This document shows, piece after piece, positions 1 through 6,980 of a DNA stretch of 7,509 nt. The DNA lies in assembly GCA_023145595.1 (NCBI GenBank), contig JAGLDM010000265.1, positions 1 through 7,509 of the forward strand, given 5' to 3'. A model generated the notes under the pieces. It was not told the DNA's origin and ran no database searches. It saw only the letters and a list, made by a program, of their open reading frames with translations. Position numbers and translations under genes: made by a program. The stretch's first letter is position 1; each line of letters starts with the position of its first letter. This DNA is from Flavobacteriaceae bacterium (GTDB lineage: Bacteria > Bacteroidota > Bacteroidia > Flavobacteriales > Flavobacteriaceae).

Positions 1-171
1 TATGGTTTCAGTTTTAGTTATAAAAAGGAAGGCAATACTTTAATTTTACATCAAAAAGTATACATTAATGTCTTAGCTCTACAAAATAAAGATTTTGAAG
101 ATTATAATATCTTTATTAAAAGTTTATTAAAGGCGTATAAAAAGAGTGTCCGTTTAGATAAAATTCAATAA
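1..171 (+). CDS. C-terminal end of a DUF3857-like protein (partial)
   Basis: An open frame enters from the left edge and ends at TAA 169-171, leaving 56 residues. The visible part is a beta-rich tail followed by a helix with the pattern K-D-F-E-D-Y-N-x-F-I and then A-Y-K-K-S-V. This resembles the end of the next gene (N-D-F-P-I-E-H-Y-E-G-F-R, then F-N-K-A-A-I), so I infer that the two genes are tandem paralogues of the DUF3857/transglutaminase-like family, in which such a tail is common. The domains that would establish this lie outside the window. Only 48 bp separate it from the next gene on the same strand, with no terminator visible, so co-transcription is likely. The reading frame and direction are secure; the family assignment is moderate. 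Specific function is unknown. Confidence 0.6.
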   Translation, partial: YGFSFSYKKEGNTLILHQKVYINVLALQNKDFEDYNIFIKSLLKAYKKSVRLDKIQ

Positions 172-219
172 TTAAATGTTAAATCTTCTTTTAGGAAGAA
201 AGCAATCAAAAGATAAAAC

Positions 220-2145
220 ATGAATAAAATTATTTTAATAATAGCAATATTTACATCATCTATTTCATTTTCACAATACTACACCACGTATGATTGGGAA
301 GCCAACCCAACGATACACACTATAAATGATTCAGACAATATGGAATCATCTTTAGCTATTTTAAAGAGGAAAATTATAGAGTTCCGTCGATCAGAAACCA
401 ACAATAACATTTCAATATTTGAAACCACACATGATATTATTCGATTAAATGATGAAACTGGAATACTAAGACACAACCAAGTATATATCCCTATGTTTGG
501 AGTGAAAAAATTACAAGAAATAAAAGCTAGAACCATTTCTAAAGACGGAACGGTGACTAATTTGGATGAAAAAAATATTAAGAAAATTGAAAATGTAGAA
601 GAATATGGTGATTTCCAGATATTCGCTATTGAGGGAGCAGAAATAGATTCTGAGATTGAAATTTTATATACTGTTGAAAAGGATTACTCTCCATTTGGCA
701 CTGAAATGCTACAAAGCAACTACCCAATTAAACGTGTAGAAATGGTGTTTATAACTAATGGTTTATCTGAATATATAAAAACATACAACACCGATCAGGA
801 ATTTGAGCGCACGTATTTAGATAATTTATTAGTAGAAGAATTAAGCCTTTCTAACATACCAAAAATAGCAGAAGAAGAATACTCCGCCACAGATGCTAAT
901 AAAATTTATGCCGCCTATCAATGTTTTGGAAATGCGGAAATAACACAAGAATTACTTTGGAATAATACGATTGGAAATATTGCCTACGGACTCTTTCCTA
1001 AAGAAGTGCAACCTTCCATTTTAAATGAAATAAAGAACCATTTAACGACTATTGACAGCATAACGACTGACTTTGAAAAAGCTGCAATAGTTGATAATTA
1101 TATTAAAACAAACTTTACAGTTATTGACAATAGGAATTCGCAGTTAGAGGAAATTGACTATATATTAACCAATAGAAGTTCGAGCGATATCGGAATATTA
1201 AAGGTCTATGCACACTTTTTAACGGCGCTTGAGATTCCCTATGAAATAGTGGTAACTTCTAATAGATACACACATAGATTTGACCCTGAGTTTTTCAATC
1301 CGGGAGCATTACGAGAATTCTTAATCTATTTGCCAAAAATAAAACAATACATCTCTCCAACTCGAATTGATTATAGATTAAGCGAAGCACCTGCCAATAT
1401 TTTGGGAAATTACGGGGTGTTTATCGATAAAAATATTGAATATTACTTTGACAAAATCACACAAAGTGACCCCGATTACAGCCGAATCATACGCAATATG
1501 GATATCTCTTTTATCGATGATTTTGAAAGAGTTAAAGTTGATGAAAGCCAAAAATACTACGGGCATTGGGGCGTACAAAACAGAGCTTTTATGGCGCTCA
1601 CTTCTGGAGAATCCAAAGCCGGATTTGAAGATTACCTCACAGGGTCTGGCATTGAAGATAAAAAAGTAATTAGTCTAGAATTAGAAAATACAGAGATGAA
1701 TCAGTTAACATACAATCTGCCTTATATTGTAAATAGCACTATTGAGTCGTCTACACTAATTCAGGATGCAGGTGGAAGTTATATTTTTGAGGTAGGTAAA
1801 ATTATTGGTACTCAAAGTGAATTGTATCAGGAAAAAAAACGTGAGAATCCGATTGAGATGCAATACCCAAATCAGTATAATTATTCCATAACGGTTGCTA
1901 TTCCAGAAGGGTATTCTTTAGATGGATTGGAGTCTTTAGTGATTAACAAAGAGTTAGTAATTGACGGAATTAAACTCTGTTGGTGGCATTCAAATTATGA
2001 AATAAAGGACAATCAATTGGTGATTACCATAGAGGAGTCATACCGAGTGAATGATTTCCCTATTGAACATTATGAGGGGTTTAGACAGGTAATAAATGCA
2101 GCGTCCGACTTTAATAAAGCAGCGATTCTATTTACGGAAGAGTAA
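220..2145 (+). CDS. Secreted DUF3857 / transglutaminase-like fold protein, probably non-catalytic
   Basis: A complete protein of 641 residues. Residues 1-18 form a signal peptide (short basic N-terminus, hydrophobic I/L/F core, likely cleavage S-F-S|Q19), so it is exported to the periplasm or outer surface. Residues about 60-210 fit the beta-rich DUF3857 domain. Residues about 285-390 fit a transglutaminase-like core, including the A-L-E-I-P-Y-E-I-V-V-T-S-N-R stretch (336-349) that follows the catalytic helix in active relatives. The residues expected for Cys-His-Asp catalysis are absent: the Cys site aligns with D323 (S-S-D-I-G-I-L), the F-N-H site falls in R-E-F-L-I-Y-L-P (365-372), and the D-P-T site reads S-P-T (379-381). 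A C-terminal beta domain and short helix (about 500-640) complete it. The ATG at 220 is chosen because the signal peptide follows directly; the upstream region is A-rich without a Shine-Dalgarno, normal for Bacteroidota. It probably forms a unit with the upstream paralogue. A binding or structural envelope role is plausible, but the exact function is not known. Confidence 0.82.
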   Translation: MNKIILIIAIFTSSISFSQYYTTYDWEANPTIHTINDSDNMESSLAILKRKIIEFRRSETNNNISIFETTHDIIRLNDETGILRHNQVYIPMFGVKKLQEIKARTISKDGTVTNLDEKNIKKIENVEEYGDFQIFAIEGAEIDSEIEILYTVEKDYSPFGTEMLQSNYPIKRVEMVFITNGLSEYIKTYNTDQEFERTYLDNLLVEELSLSNIPKIAEEEYSATDANKIYAAYQCFGNAEITQELLWNNTIGNIAYGLFPKEVQPSILNEIKNHLTTIDSITTDFEKAAIVDNYIKTNFTVIDNRNSQLEEIDYILTNRSSSDIGILKVYAHFLTALEIPYEIVVTSNRYTHRFDPEFFNPGALREFLIYLPKIKQYISPTRIDYRLSEAPANILGNYGVFIDKNIEYYFDKITQSDPDYSRIIRNMDISFIDDFERVKVDESQKYYGHWGVQNRAFMALTSGESKAGFEDYLTGSGIEDKKVISLELENTEMNQLTYNLPYIVNSTIESSTLIQDAGGSYIFEVGKIIGTQSELYQEKKRENPIEMQYPNQYNYSITVAIPEGYSLDGLESLVINKELVIDGIKLCWWHSNYEIKDNQLVITIEESYRVNDFPIEHYEGFRQVINAASDFNKAAILFTEE

Positions 2146-2256
2146 ATTCGAATTATAAATCACTAAGAATTACCTCCTCTTATTTTTAATTTTTATGAGA
2201 AAATATTGTACTATAAACTTAAAACCTCTTAAATTCAATTAATAAACGTAATCATT

Positions 2257-3315
2257 ATGAAACCATTTAAAATGAATTTTACAAATTACGGGGTTATATT
2301 ATTTCTAATACTGTTTTCATCTTGTACAGAGACGTTCAAACTCCTCGAAGAAGAAGATAATATATATGCCCTTACAACTGAAACTCAGTTAAAAGATAAA
2401 GCGTATAGTCTCGGAATAGCAAATTTTTACAATCAAGGAAAAGAAGGGTTTTTACCTGGAAAAGCCAATGTTCCTATTTATTATAAAATGTTTCAACAAC
2501 CTGAAAAAGATAATGCTGCGATATTTATTTCTGCTGGTAGAACTGAAGCTGCAATAAAATATAAAGAACTTATTTATGATCTTTATAACAGAGGGTATTC
2601 TATTTATATTCATGACCACAGAGGTCAAGGTTTATCAGGAAGAATGGTTGCAGATACTGACATGGGTTATATTGATGAATTTCAATATTATATAGATGAC
2701 ATGAAGGTTTTTTATGACAACATATCCAAAACAACAAAACACAAATCATTTTATTTATTGGCACATTCTATGGGAGGTGCAATTGGAATGACATACTTAG
2801 AGCAATATCCTAACGATTTTAATGCTGCCGCTTTCTCATCTCCTATGCTTGGATTTGATTTCCCCAACTGTGCGGTTGTAGGACTTCTTTCGGGCGACAC
2901 ACCAAAATATGCTATTGGTCAAGGCAAATATAATGACGACGAAGTTGCATTTAAAGAAAACACCCTAACTGGTTCAGAAATAAGATACAATAGAATGAAC
3001 GCTGCTTTTTCTAAAGAACCCAAGGCTAAATTAGGTGGTGCCACTTATCAATGGGTTCTTAAATCTTGCCAACAATTTGATTATATAAATGAAAATATTA
3101 AAAATATTAAAACTCCGTTTATTCTGTTCTCTTCTGAAAACGAACAAATTATCAACACAAATGATCATCAAAAATTTGTAGAAAAGGCACAAGAACTTGG
3201 TAAAGAATGCAAAGCTTATACCGTAGAAAATGCACAGCATGAATTACTGATTGAAAAGGATGTACAAAGAATTAAAACCATAAACGAAATTCTAAAATAT
3301 TTCGATATGCATTAA
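2257..3315 (+). CDS. Lipoprotein alpha/beta hydrolase (lysophospholipase / monoacylglycerol lipase type)
   Basis: A 352-residue protein that starts with a lipoprotein signal: a hydrophobic run at 11-20, then F-S-S-C with C23 as the lipidated residue. It should therefore be anchored in the cell envelope. The rest is a Hydrolase_4 (serine aminopeptidase S33-like) alpha/beta hydrolase related to PldB and monoacylglycerol lipases. It has an H-D-H-R-G-Q-G-L-S-G turn (119-128), the nucleophile elbow A-H-S-M-G-G with Ser171, a likely acid at Glu296 in S-E-N-E-Q-I-I (293-299), and the catalytic His328 in A-Q-H-E-L-L-I-E, a signature shared with PldB. The triad is complete, so an active esterase acting on lysophospholipids or monoacylglycerols is likely; the true substrate cannot be read from sequence. 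It lies 111 bp after the DUF3857 gene, and I see neither a terminator nor a clear promoter in that gap, so co-transcription is uncertain. It ends 235 bp before cysK. Confidence 0.85.
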   Translation: MKPFKMNFTNYGVILFLILFSSCTETFKLLEEEDNIYALTTETQLKDKAYSLGIANFYNQGKEGFLPGKANVPIYYKMFQQPEKDNAAIFISAGRTEAAIKYKELIYDLYNRGYSIYIHDHRGQGLSGRMVADTDMGYIDEFQYYIDDMKVFYDNISKTTKHKSFYLLAHSMGGAIGMTYLEQYPNDFNAAAFSSPMLGFDFPNCAVVGLLSGDTPKYAIGQGKYNDDEVAFKENTLTGSEIRYNRMNAAFSKEPKAKLGGATYQWVLKSCQQFDYINENIKNIKTPFILFSSENEQIINTNDHQKFVEKAQELGKECKAYTVENAQHELLIEKDVQRIKTINEILKYFDMH

Positions 3316-3387
3316 TAATTTGTCTATAGTTGATAATAACCGCTGATGAAATCAACAAAAGATACATTTCTGTGTAATATCGAGTTT

Positions 3388-3404
3388 TGGGGTACCTTTC
3401 CCCA
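3388..3404 (+). other. Small GC-rich hairpin in the cysK leader
   Basis: TGGGG (3388-3392) and CCCCA (3400-3404) form a perfect 5-bp stem with a 7-nt loop. It stands out in very AT-rich surroundings. No T-run follows it, so it is not a normal terminator for the lipoprotein gene. It lies upstream of the candidate cysK promoter. No known riboswitch class is recognisable here. Confidence 0.35.
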
Positions 3405-3414
3405 TTCATAAGTT

Positions 3415-3500
3415 CTGGATATCGGACCTTAAAAAGGAAGTAGCCTTCAACTAAATAAACAGGGTTTCAACTTTATTTAAAAATTGCTAAATTTGGGGTC
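3415..3500 (+). repeat. Block-wise repeat, copy A (upstream of cysK)
   Basis: Four short blocks appear in this order: TGGATAT (3416-3422), AGGAAGTAG (3435-3443), GTTTCAACTTTA (3464-3475) and AAATTTGGGGTC (3489-3500). The same blocks, nearly identical and in the same order, occur on the minus strand between 7114 and 6981 upstream of menC. The spacing differs, so if the two are related they are degraded copies. No open reading frame or terminal inverted repeat is evident. Each copy faces its downstream gene. Confidence 0.4.
3488..3495 (+). promoter_or_regulatory. Candidate Bacteroidota -7 promoter element for cysK
   Basis: TAAATTTG matches the Bacteroidota consensus TAnnTTTG exactly and lies 55 bp before the cysK ATG. 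A clear TTG-type -33 element at the usual distance upstream is missing, which lowers confidence. Downstream, TTTCTT and AAGAAA could form a small stem in the short 5' leader. Confidence 0.4.
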
Positions 3501-3550
3501 TTTCTTATAAAAAGAAATTCACCCTAAATCTAACGCACAAATAAAACAGA

Positions 3551-4459
3551 ATGAAAATCAATAATATATTAGAAGGAATCGGGAGCACACCCGTTGTAAA
3601 ATTATCTAAATTATTTCCAAATGCAACTGTATGGATGAAACTTGAAAAAGCAAATCCGGGAGGGAGTATTAAAGATAGAATTGCACTTTCTATGATTGAG
3701 GATGCTGAAAAAAGAGGTGTTTTAACTCCGGGTACCGAAATTATTGAACCTACTTCTGGAAACACAGGAATTGGATTAGCCATGGTTGCTGCGGTCAAAA
3801 ACTACAAACTCACACTGGTAATGCCTGAATCAATGTCTGTTGAAAGAAGATCTTTAATGGCTGCCTATGGAGCCAACCTTGTACTTACTCCAAAAGAACT
3901 AGGCTTAGGCGGTACCATAGATAAAGCGAAAGAACTCGTATCTGCAAATAAAAATGCATGGATGCCTTCACAATTCACTAATCAAGCAAACCCAGAAACA
4001 CATCGCAATACAACCGCCTTAGAAATTATTAATGATTTCCCAGAGGGTTTCGATTATTTAATTACGGGAGTTGGTACTGGTGGTCATATTACAGGAATTT
4101 CTGAGGTTTTAAAAAGTAAATTTTCAAATTTAAAAGTACTCGCGGTAGAACCTCATGACTCTGCAATAATTTCTGGCGGCAAACCTGGACCTCATCCTTT
4201 ACAGGGAATTGGACCTGGTTTTTTTCCAGAAGTATTCAACAGAGATATAATTGATGGCGTTTTAAAAGTAACAAAAGAAGAGGCTTTTTTAGAAGTTCAA
4301 AATCTAGCGAAAACTGAAGGTATTTTAGCGGGTATTTCTACAGGTGCATCTTTAGCTGCTGTTAGAAAACAATTACAAACACTAAATACCCCAAAAACAA
4401 TTGTAACCATTAATTATGATACTGGCGAACGCTATCTTTCTGTTGATGGCCTTTTTTAA
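3551..4459 (+). CDS. cysK: Cysteine synthase A (O-acetylserine sulfhydrylase)
   Basis: A 302-residue PLP enzyme of the beta (fold type II) family that makes L-cysteine and acetate from O-acetyl-L-serine and sulfide in the cytoplasm. All hallmarks are present: G-S-T-P near the N-terminus, P-G-G-S-I-K-D-R with the PLP lysine K41, the substrate loop P-T-S-G-N-T-G (67-73), [10 protein letters not shown] (91-100), the PLP-phosphate loop G-V-G-T-G-G (173-178), [11 protein letters not shown] (211-221), G-I-S-T-G-A (261-266), and a D-T-G-E-R-Y-L-S ending. The [11 protein letters not shown] segment and the C-terminal end favour CysK over CysM. Length is normal. The ATG at 3551 follows an A-rich stretch without Shine-Dalgarno. 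It appears to be transcribed alone: a promoter motif precedes it and a terminator follows 65 bp after its stop. No cysE is present here. Confidence 0.95.
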   Translation: MKINNILEGIGSTPVVKLSKLFPNATVWMKLEKANPGGSIKDRIALSMIEDAEKRGVLTPGTEIIEPTSGNTGIGLAMVAAVKNYKLTLVMPESMSVERRSLMAAYGANLVLTPKELGLGGTIDKAKELVSANKNAWMPSQFTNQANPETHRNTTALEIINDFPEGFDYLITGVGTGGHITGISEVLKSKFSNLKVLAVEPHDSAIISGGKPGPHPLQGIGPGFFPEVFNRDIIDGVLKVTKEEAFLEVQNLAKTEGILAGISTGASLAAVRKQLQTLNTPKTIVTINYDTGERYLSVDGLF

Positions 4460-4460
4460 A

Positions 4461-4474
4461 TAAAAAATTTTTTA
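4461..4474. repeat. Short AT-only palindrome after cysK
   Basis: TAAAAAATTTTTTA is a perfect 14-bp palindrome lying directly after the cysK stop. With no loop and only A-T pairs it is unlikely to terminate transcription, and may simply be low-complexity DNA. The convincing terminator is further downstream. Confidence 0.3.
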
Positions 4475-4516
4475 AAACTGACTATCCATAAAATAGAACG
4501 ATTTTACTTATAGGCA

Positions 4517-4560
4517 CAAAAAAAAGTAGTCAAATTAAACCCCTGACTACTTCTTTTTCT
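4517..4560. terminator. Bidirectional intrinsic terminator between cysK and the CPBP gene
   Basis: AAGTAGTCA (4524-4532) and TGACTACTT (4544-4552) form a perfect 9-bp stem with an 11-nt loop. On the + strand it is followed by a T-rich tail (CTTTTTCTTT); on the - strand the stem runs into eight consecutive T residues. It sits 65 bp after the cysK stop and about 100 bp after the stop of the convergent CPBP gene, and can end transcription from both sides. Confidence 0.88.
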
Positions 4561-4574
4561 TTCAAACAATTCTC

Positions 4575-4601
4575 ACATTGTACAATGTACAGATAATTAT
4601 C
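4575..4601. repeat. Two adjacent perfect palindromes in a convergent spacer
   Basis: ACATTGTACAATGT (4575-4588) is a perfect 14-bp palindrome. GATAATTATC (4592-4601) is a perfect 10-bp palindrome three bases further on. They look like dimeric protein-binding sites, but they lie between gene 3' ends and just outside the terminator, where an operator is not expected. No function is assigned. Confidence 0.4.
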
Positions 4602-4653
4602 GTAATAAACTAAAACACATGCGCTTAATTCGCGAGGTGGGTTTTTGGAGATA

Positions 4654-5577
4654 CTATTCTACGTCTCCAGTCAATTTCTCTTTCCAATGTCTCCAATTGT
4701 ACTTTTTAGAAAATACAAGCAAAATAATTGGGTAAACAATAAAAACTGGAAGGTACAATTCCATACCTGCAGAAGGCTCGGCATGATCTATATACAATGC
4801 GTCTGTTTGCATCACTGTCCAACTTGCGGTAATAAATATAGATGCTGAAATATTATTAGCCGCATGCATTCCGAGTGCCAATTCCATTCCATCATCCATT
4901 AGGGTTGCAATTCCGTATAACAAACCTGTACCGATGTAAAAAATCATCACAGTCCAACCCAAAGCCGATACTTCAGGATTTACGACATGCATCATTCCAA
5001 ACACAACAGAAGTAATAACTAACGCAGCCAATCGCGACTTAGTTAACATACCTGTTCCTTGCATTAAATAACCTCTAAATATCAATTCTTCTGATGCTGT
5101 TTGAAACGGAAATAACAGAAAAGATATTACTAGCAAAATTAAAAACGGAACGAGTTTAAAATTCCATTCCAATTCATTTTCACTTCCATAAATCATAAAC
5201 AAAATAGATGCAACTTGAATTATAAAAATCAACCCAAATGCAAATATGATTCGATTCCAATCTACTTTTTTTCGTGAGGTGATTACGGAAATAAAACTAC
5301 GTTTATGTAGTAACTGTACAACATATTTAACTGCAAAAAAACCAAAAACACCAGAAATCAATATCATAAAGAGCAACAAATTCTTATTGATTCCCAATTC
5401 AGTAAAGTTACCTTCAAGAGAACTCATTGCTGTCGTTAAATCGGGTGAATTTGCAATAATTGTTGCTATAAATGGAATGACTCCTATTACTTGCCAAAAT
5501 GTAAAAATGATGATAAATCCTAAAGCATAAAGCCACCATTCATTTTTTCCTTTATATGCTTGTTCTATAAATCCCAT
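4654..5577 (-). CDS. CPBP-family intramembrane metalloprotease
   Basis: A multi-pass membrane protein of the CPBP (CAAX protease / bacteriocin-processing, Abi, Rce1-like) family. In numbering from the upstream ATG (5616), about seven hydrophobic segments lie near 29-56, 80-101, 122-143, 155-172, 195-212, 222-240 and 287-303. All three catalytic motifs are intact: S-E-E-L-I-F-R-G-Y (E176, E177, R181), F-G-M-M-H (H210) and H-A-A-N-N (H251, N255), so an active intramembrane protease is likely. Its substrate is unknown. I chose the start at 5577 (M-G-F-I-E-Q-A-Y-K-G-K-N) because relatives as I recall them begin close to such a motif; an in-frame ATG at 5616 would add 13 residues (320 in all) with no recognisable role. 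It follows menC on the same strand after an 88-bp gap containing part of a dispersed repeat, and likely shares its transcript. Confidence 0.88.
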   Translation of the reverse strand: MGFIEQAYKGKNEWWLYALGFIIIFTFWQVIGVIPFIATIIANSPDLTTAMSSLEGNFTELGINKNLLLFMILISGVFGFFAVKYVVQLLHKRSFISVITSRKKVDWNRIIFAFGLIFIIQVASILFMIYGSENELEWNFKLVPFLILLVISFLLFPFQTASEELIFRGYLMQGTGMLTKSRLAALVITSVVFGMMHVVNPEVSALGWTVMIFYIGTGLLYGIATLMDDGMELALGMHAANNISASIFITASWTVMQTDALYIDHAEPSAGMELYLPVFIVYPIILLVFSKKYNWRHWKEKLTGDVE

Positions 5578-5644
5578 ATTTATATTATTTTTTATACTAA
5601 GAGTCTTAATTTTCATATAATCACAAATTATTCAAAAAATTATG

Positions 5645-5683
5645 AGATTCCTCGTCATTCGTTCCTCATTCTGTCGGAATGAC
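5645..5683 (-). repeat. GTCATTCC-type dispersed repeat overlapping the menC stop
   Basis: On the minus strand this 39-bp element starts GTCATTCCGACAGAATGAGG and ends GAGGAATCT. An internal inverted pair GTCATTC (5654-5660) / GAATGAC (5677-5683) can form a stem. The GTCATTCC start and GGAATCT end match those of the element at 6792-6859, so both seem to belong to one class of small palindromic repeats that I recall as common between genes in flavobacteria. Unusually, its first bases are coding: they supply the last five codons and stop of menC. Confidence 0.65.
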
Positions 5684-6715
5684 ATTAAGTATATTCCATC
5701 TTTTATTTGTATTATACCCCAAAGCACCTTTTTTTACTTGTAATGGCGAAGCTATATTATTTGTAAACAACCCACCTGTTCCCAGACCTTGTGGCATCGT
5801 TACATCTAAACTGTACGTATATTGTGCTATGGCGTTCAAACCCACATTACTTTCTAAAGCAGAGGTAATCCACCAATTAATATCATTGTTTTGTGATAAC
5901 TTTATCCATTCATTACACCCTTCAACCCCACCAACTAAACTTGGTTTTAAGATAATATATTGCGGTTTGATTGTTCGTAGTAATTCCGATTTTTTTGTTA
6001 CATCAAAAACACCAATTAATTCTTCATCTAAAGCTATTGGTAAAGGTGTGCTTTCACAAAGTTGCGTCATTTCCTGAATTTGCCCTTGCTTGATAGGTTG
6101 CTCTATAGAATGTAATTCGAAATCAGAGAGTCTTTTTAATTTCTCTAAAGCATTTTTTGGATCAAACGCTCCATTTGCATCTACCCTGAGTTCAATCTCA
6201 TCTGGTGAAAATTCTTTTCTGATGGATTTTAATAAATTTAATTCTGTATCAAAATCAATCGCTCCAATTTTTAATTTGATGGTTGTAAAACCTGAATTCA
6301 ATTTCTCTTTGATTTGAGTTCTCATAAATTCTTCACTACCCATCCAAATCAGTCCATTGATTGGAATAGAATCCTTTCCTTTGGTAAATTCTGATGGAAA
6401 TAGTTCAAATTGATTCGCACTTTGCAAAGAGAGTAAAGCCTGTTCCAGTCCAAATTGTATAGAAGGGAATTCCCTAAGTTCTTGTAATAAAAAATCCTTT
6501 TCAAGATTGATATTATTACAAACCCATTGCAATTTAACTTCATAATCTGGGAGATCATCAATACTCAAACCTCTAAATAATCCACACTCTCCTATTCCTT
6601 TTTTTTCGTTTTTAGAAATAATTAGAAAAAAAGTTTCTTTAGTTCGCAGAATTCCGCGTGAAGTTCCACTGGCTTGTTTAAAGTTGAGAATGTGTTTTTT
6701 GAATACTGCTTTCAT
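5666..6715 (-). CDS. menC: o-Succinylbenzoate synthase
   Basis: A 349-residue enolase-superfamily enzyme that dehydrates SHCHC to o-succinylbenzoate in cytoplasmic menaquinone synthesis. An N-terminal capping domain (1 to about 115) precedes the barrel. The barrel shows T-I-K-L-K-I-G with catalytic lysines K147 and K149, metal ligands D179 (R-V-D-A-N-G-A-F), E205 (I-E-Q-P) and D230 (A-L-D-E-E), and the second base K257 (I-L-K-P-S-L-V-G-G). I-T-S-A-L-E-S-N-V-G-L-N-A-I-A-Q (283-298) is typical of MenC, although dipeptide epimerases share the general pattern. The ATG at 6715 begins M-K-A-V-F-K-K-H, a normal N-terminus for the family; no Shine-Dalgarno is seen. The last five residues V-I-P-T-E and the TGA are encoded by a dispersed repeat. 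A CPBP gene lies downstream and a UPF0173 hydrolase upstream; no other men gene is in the window. Confidence 0.92.
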   Translation of the reverse strand: MKAVFKKHILNFKQASGTSRGILRTKETFFLIISKNEKKGIGECGLFRGLSIDDLPDYEVKLQWVCNNINLEKDFLLQELREFPSIQFGLEQALLSLQSANQFELFPSEFTKGKDSIPINGLIWMGSEEFMRTQIKEKLNSGFTTIKLKIGAIDFDTELNLLKSIRKEFSPDEIELRVDANGAFDPKNALEKLKRLSDFELHSIEQPIKQGQIQEMTQLCESTPLPIALDEELIGVFDVTKKSELLRTIKPQYIILKPSLVGGVEGCNEWIKLSQNNDINWWITSALESNVGLNAIAQYTYSLDVTMPQGLGTGGLFTNNIASPLQVKKGALGYNTNKRWNILNVIPTE

Positions 6716-6791
6716 TGGTACCGCTAAAATAATACAATCAATGTTTGATGAAAAATTAAAAATGAATAATTAATGATGTATTATTAGCAAC

Positions 6792-6859
6792 TGTCTTTCC
6801 CACGAAGGCGGGAATCCATACACACGCAAGTTTAGATTCCTGCCTTCGCAGGAATGACA
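6792..6859. repeat. Nested inverted repeat (small palindromic element)
   Basis: Two 25-bp arms, 6792-6816 and 6835-6859, are inverted relative to each other with 21 of 25 positions matching, separated by 18 bp. Each arm can itself fold: TTCCTGC-CTTC-GCAGGAA gives a 7-bp stem in the right arm, and TTCCC/GGGAA pairs in the left. The whole can form a long hairpin or a cloverleaf. Read on the minus strand it begins GTCATTCCTGCGAAGGCAGG and continues AATCT, the same boundary motifs as the repeat at the menC stop. It has no coding capacity, so any movement would need enzymes supplied from elsewhere. Confidence 0.75.
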
Positions 6860-6980
6860 AAATTATTAAAATCAACCTCAAAACTAAACAGTCTTTCCTT
6901 AACAATTGCTGTTTTATTTTTAAAGAAATCAATTTTATTCTAAATTTAAAAAATATTTATCACAAACTATGCGAGTTCCA

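Noticed and set aside
2171..2181. TACCTCCTCTT, resembling the anti-Shine-Dalgarno end of 16S rRNA, upstream of the lipoprotein gene
   Set aside because: On the minus strand it would be a good Shine-Dalgarno but no start codon or frame follows; no rRNA homology surrounds it.
3329..3356. GTTGAT ... ATCAAC inverted repeat after the lipoprotein gene, considered as a terminator
   Set aside because: Only 6 bp, a 16-nt loop and no following T-run.
3316..3550. Possible riboswitch in the cysK leader
   Set aside because: The small GGGG/CCCC hairpin does not match any known sulfur-related riboswitch class that I can recognise, and it lies upstream of the likely promoter.
5679..6077. 132-codon + strand frame antisense to menC
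   Set aside because: menC on the other strand has complete catalytic motifs; this frame has no family features and is a shadow.
6716..6790. Promoter for menC
   Set aside because: TTG triplets and TA-rich stretches exist but none forms a good TTG/TAnnTTTG pair, so no site is called.
6886..6920. AAACAG ... CTGTTT inverted pair followed by a T-rich stretch
   Set aside because: Six-bp AT-rich stem with a 17-nt loop, and no gene ends nearby on the + strand.
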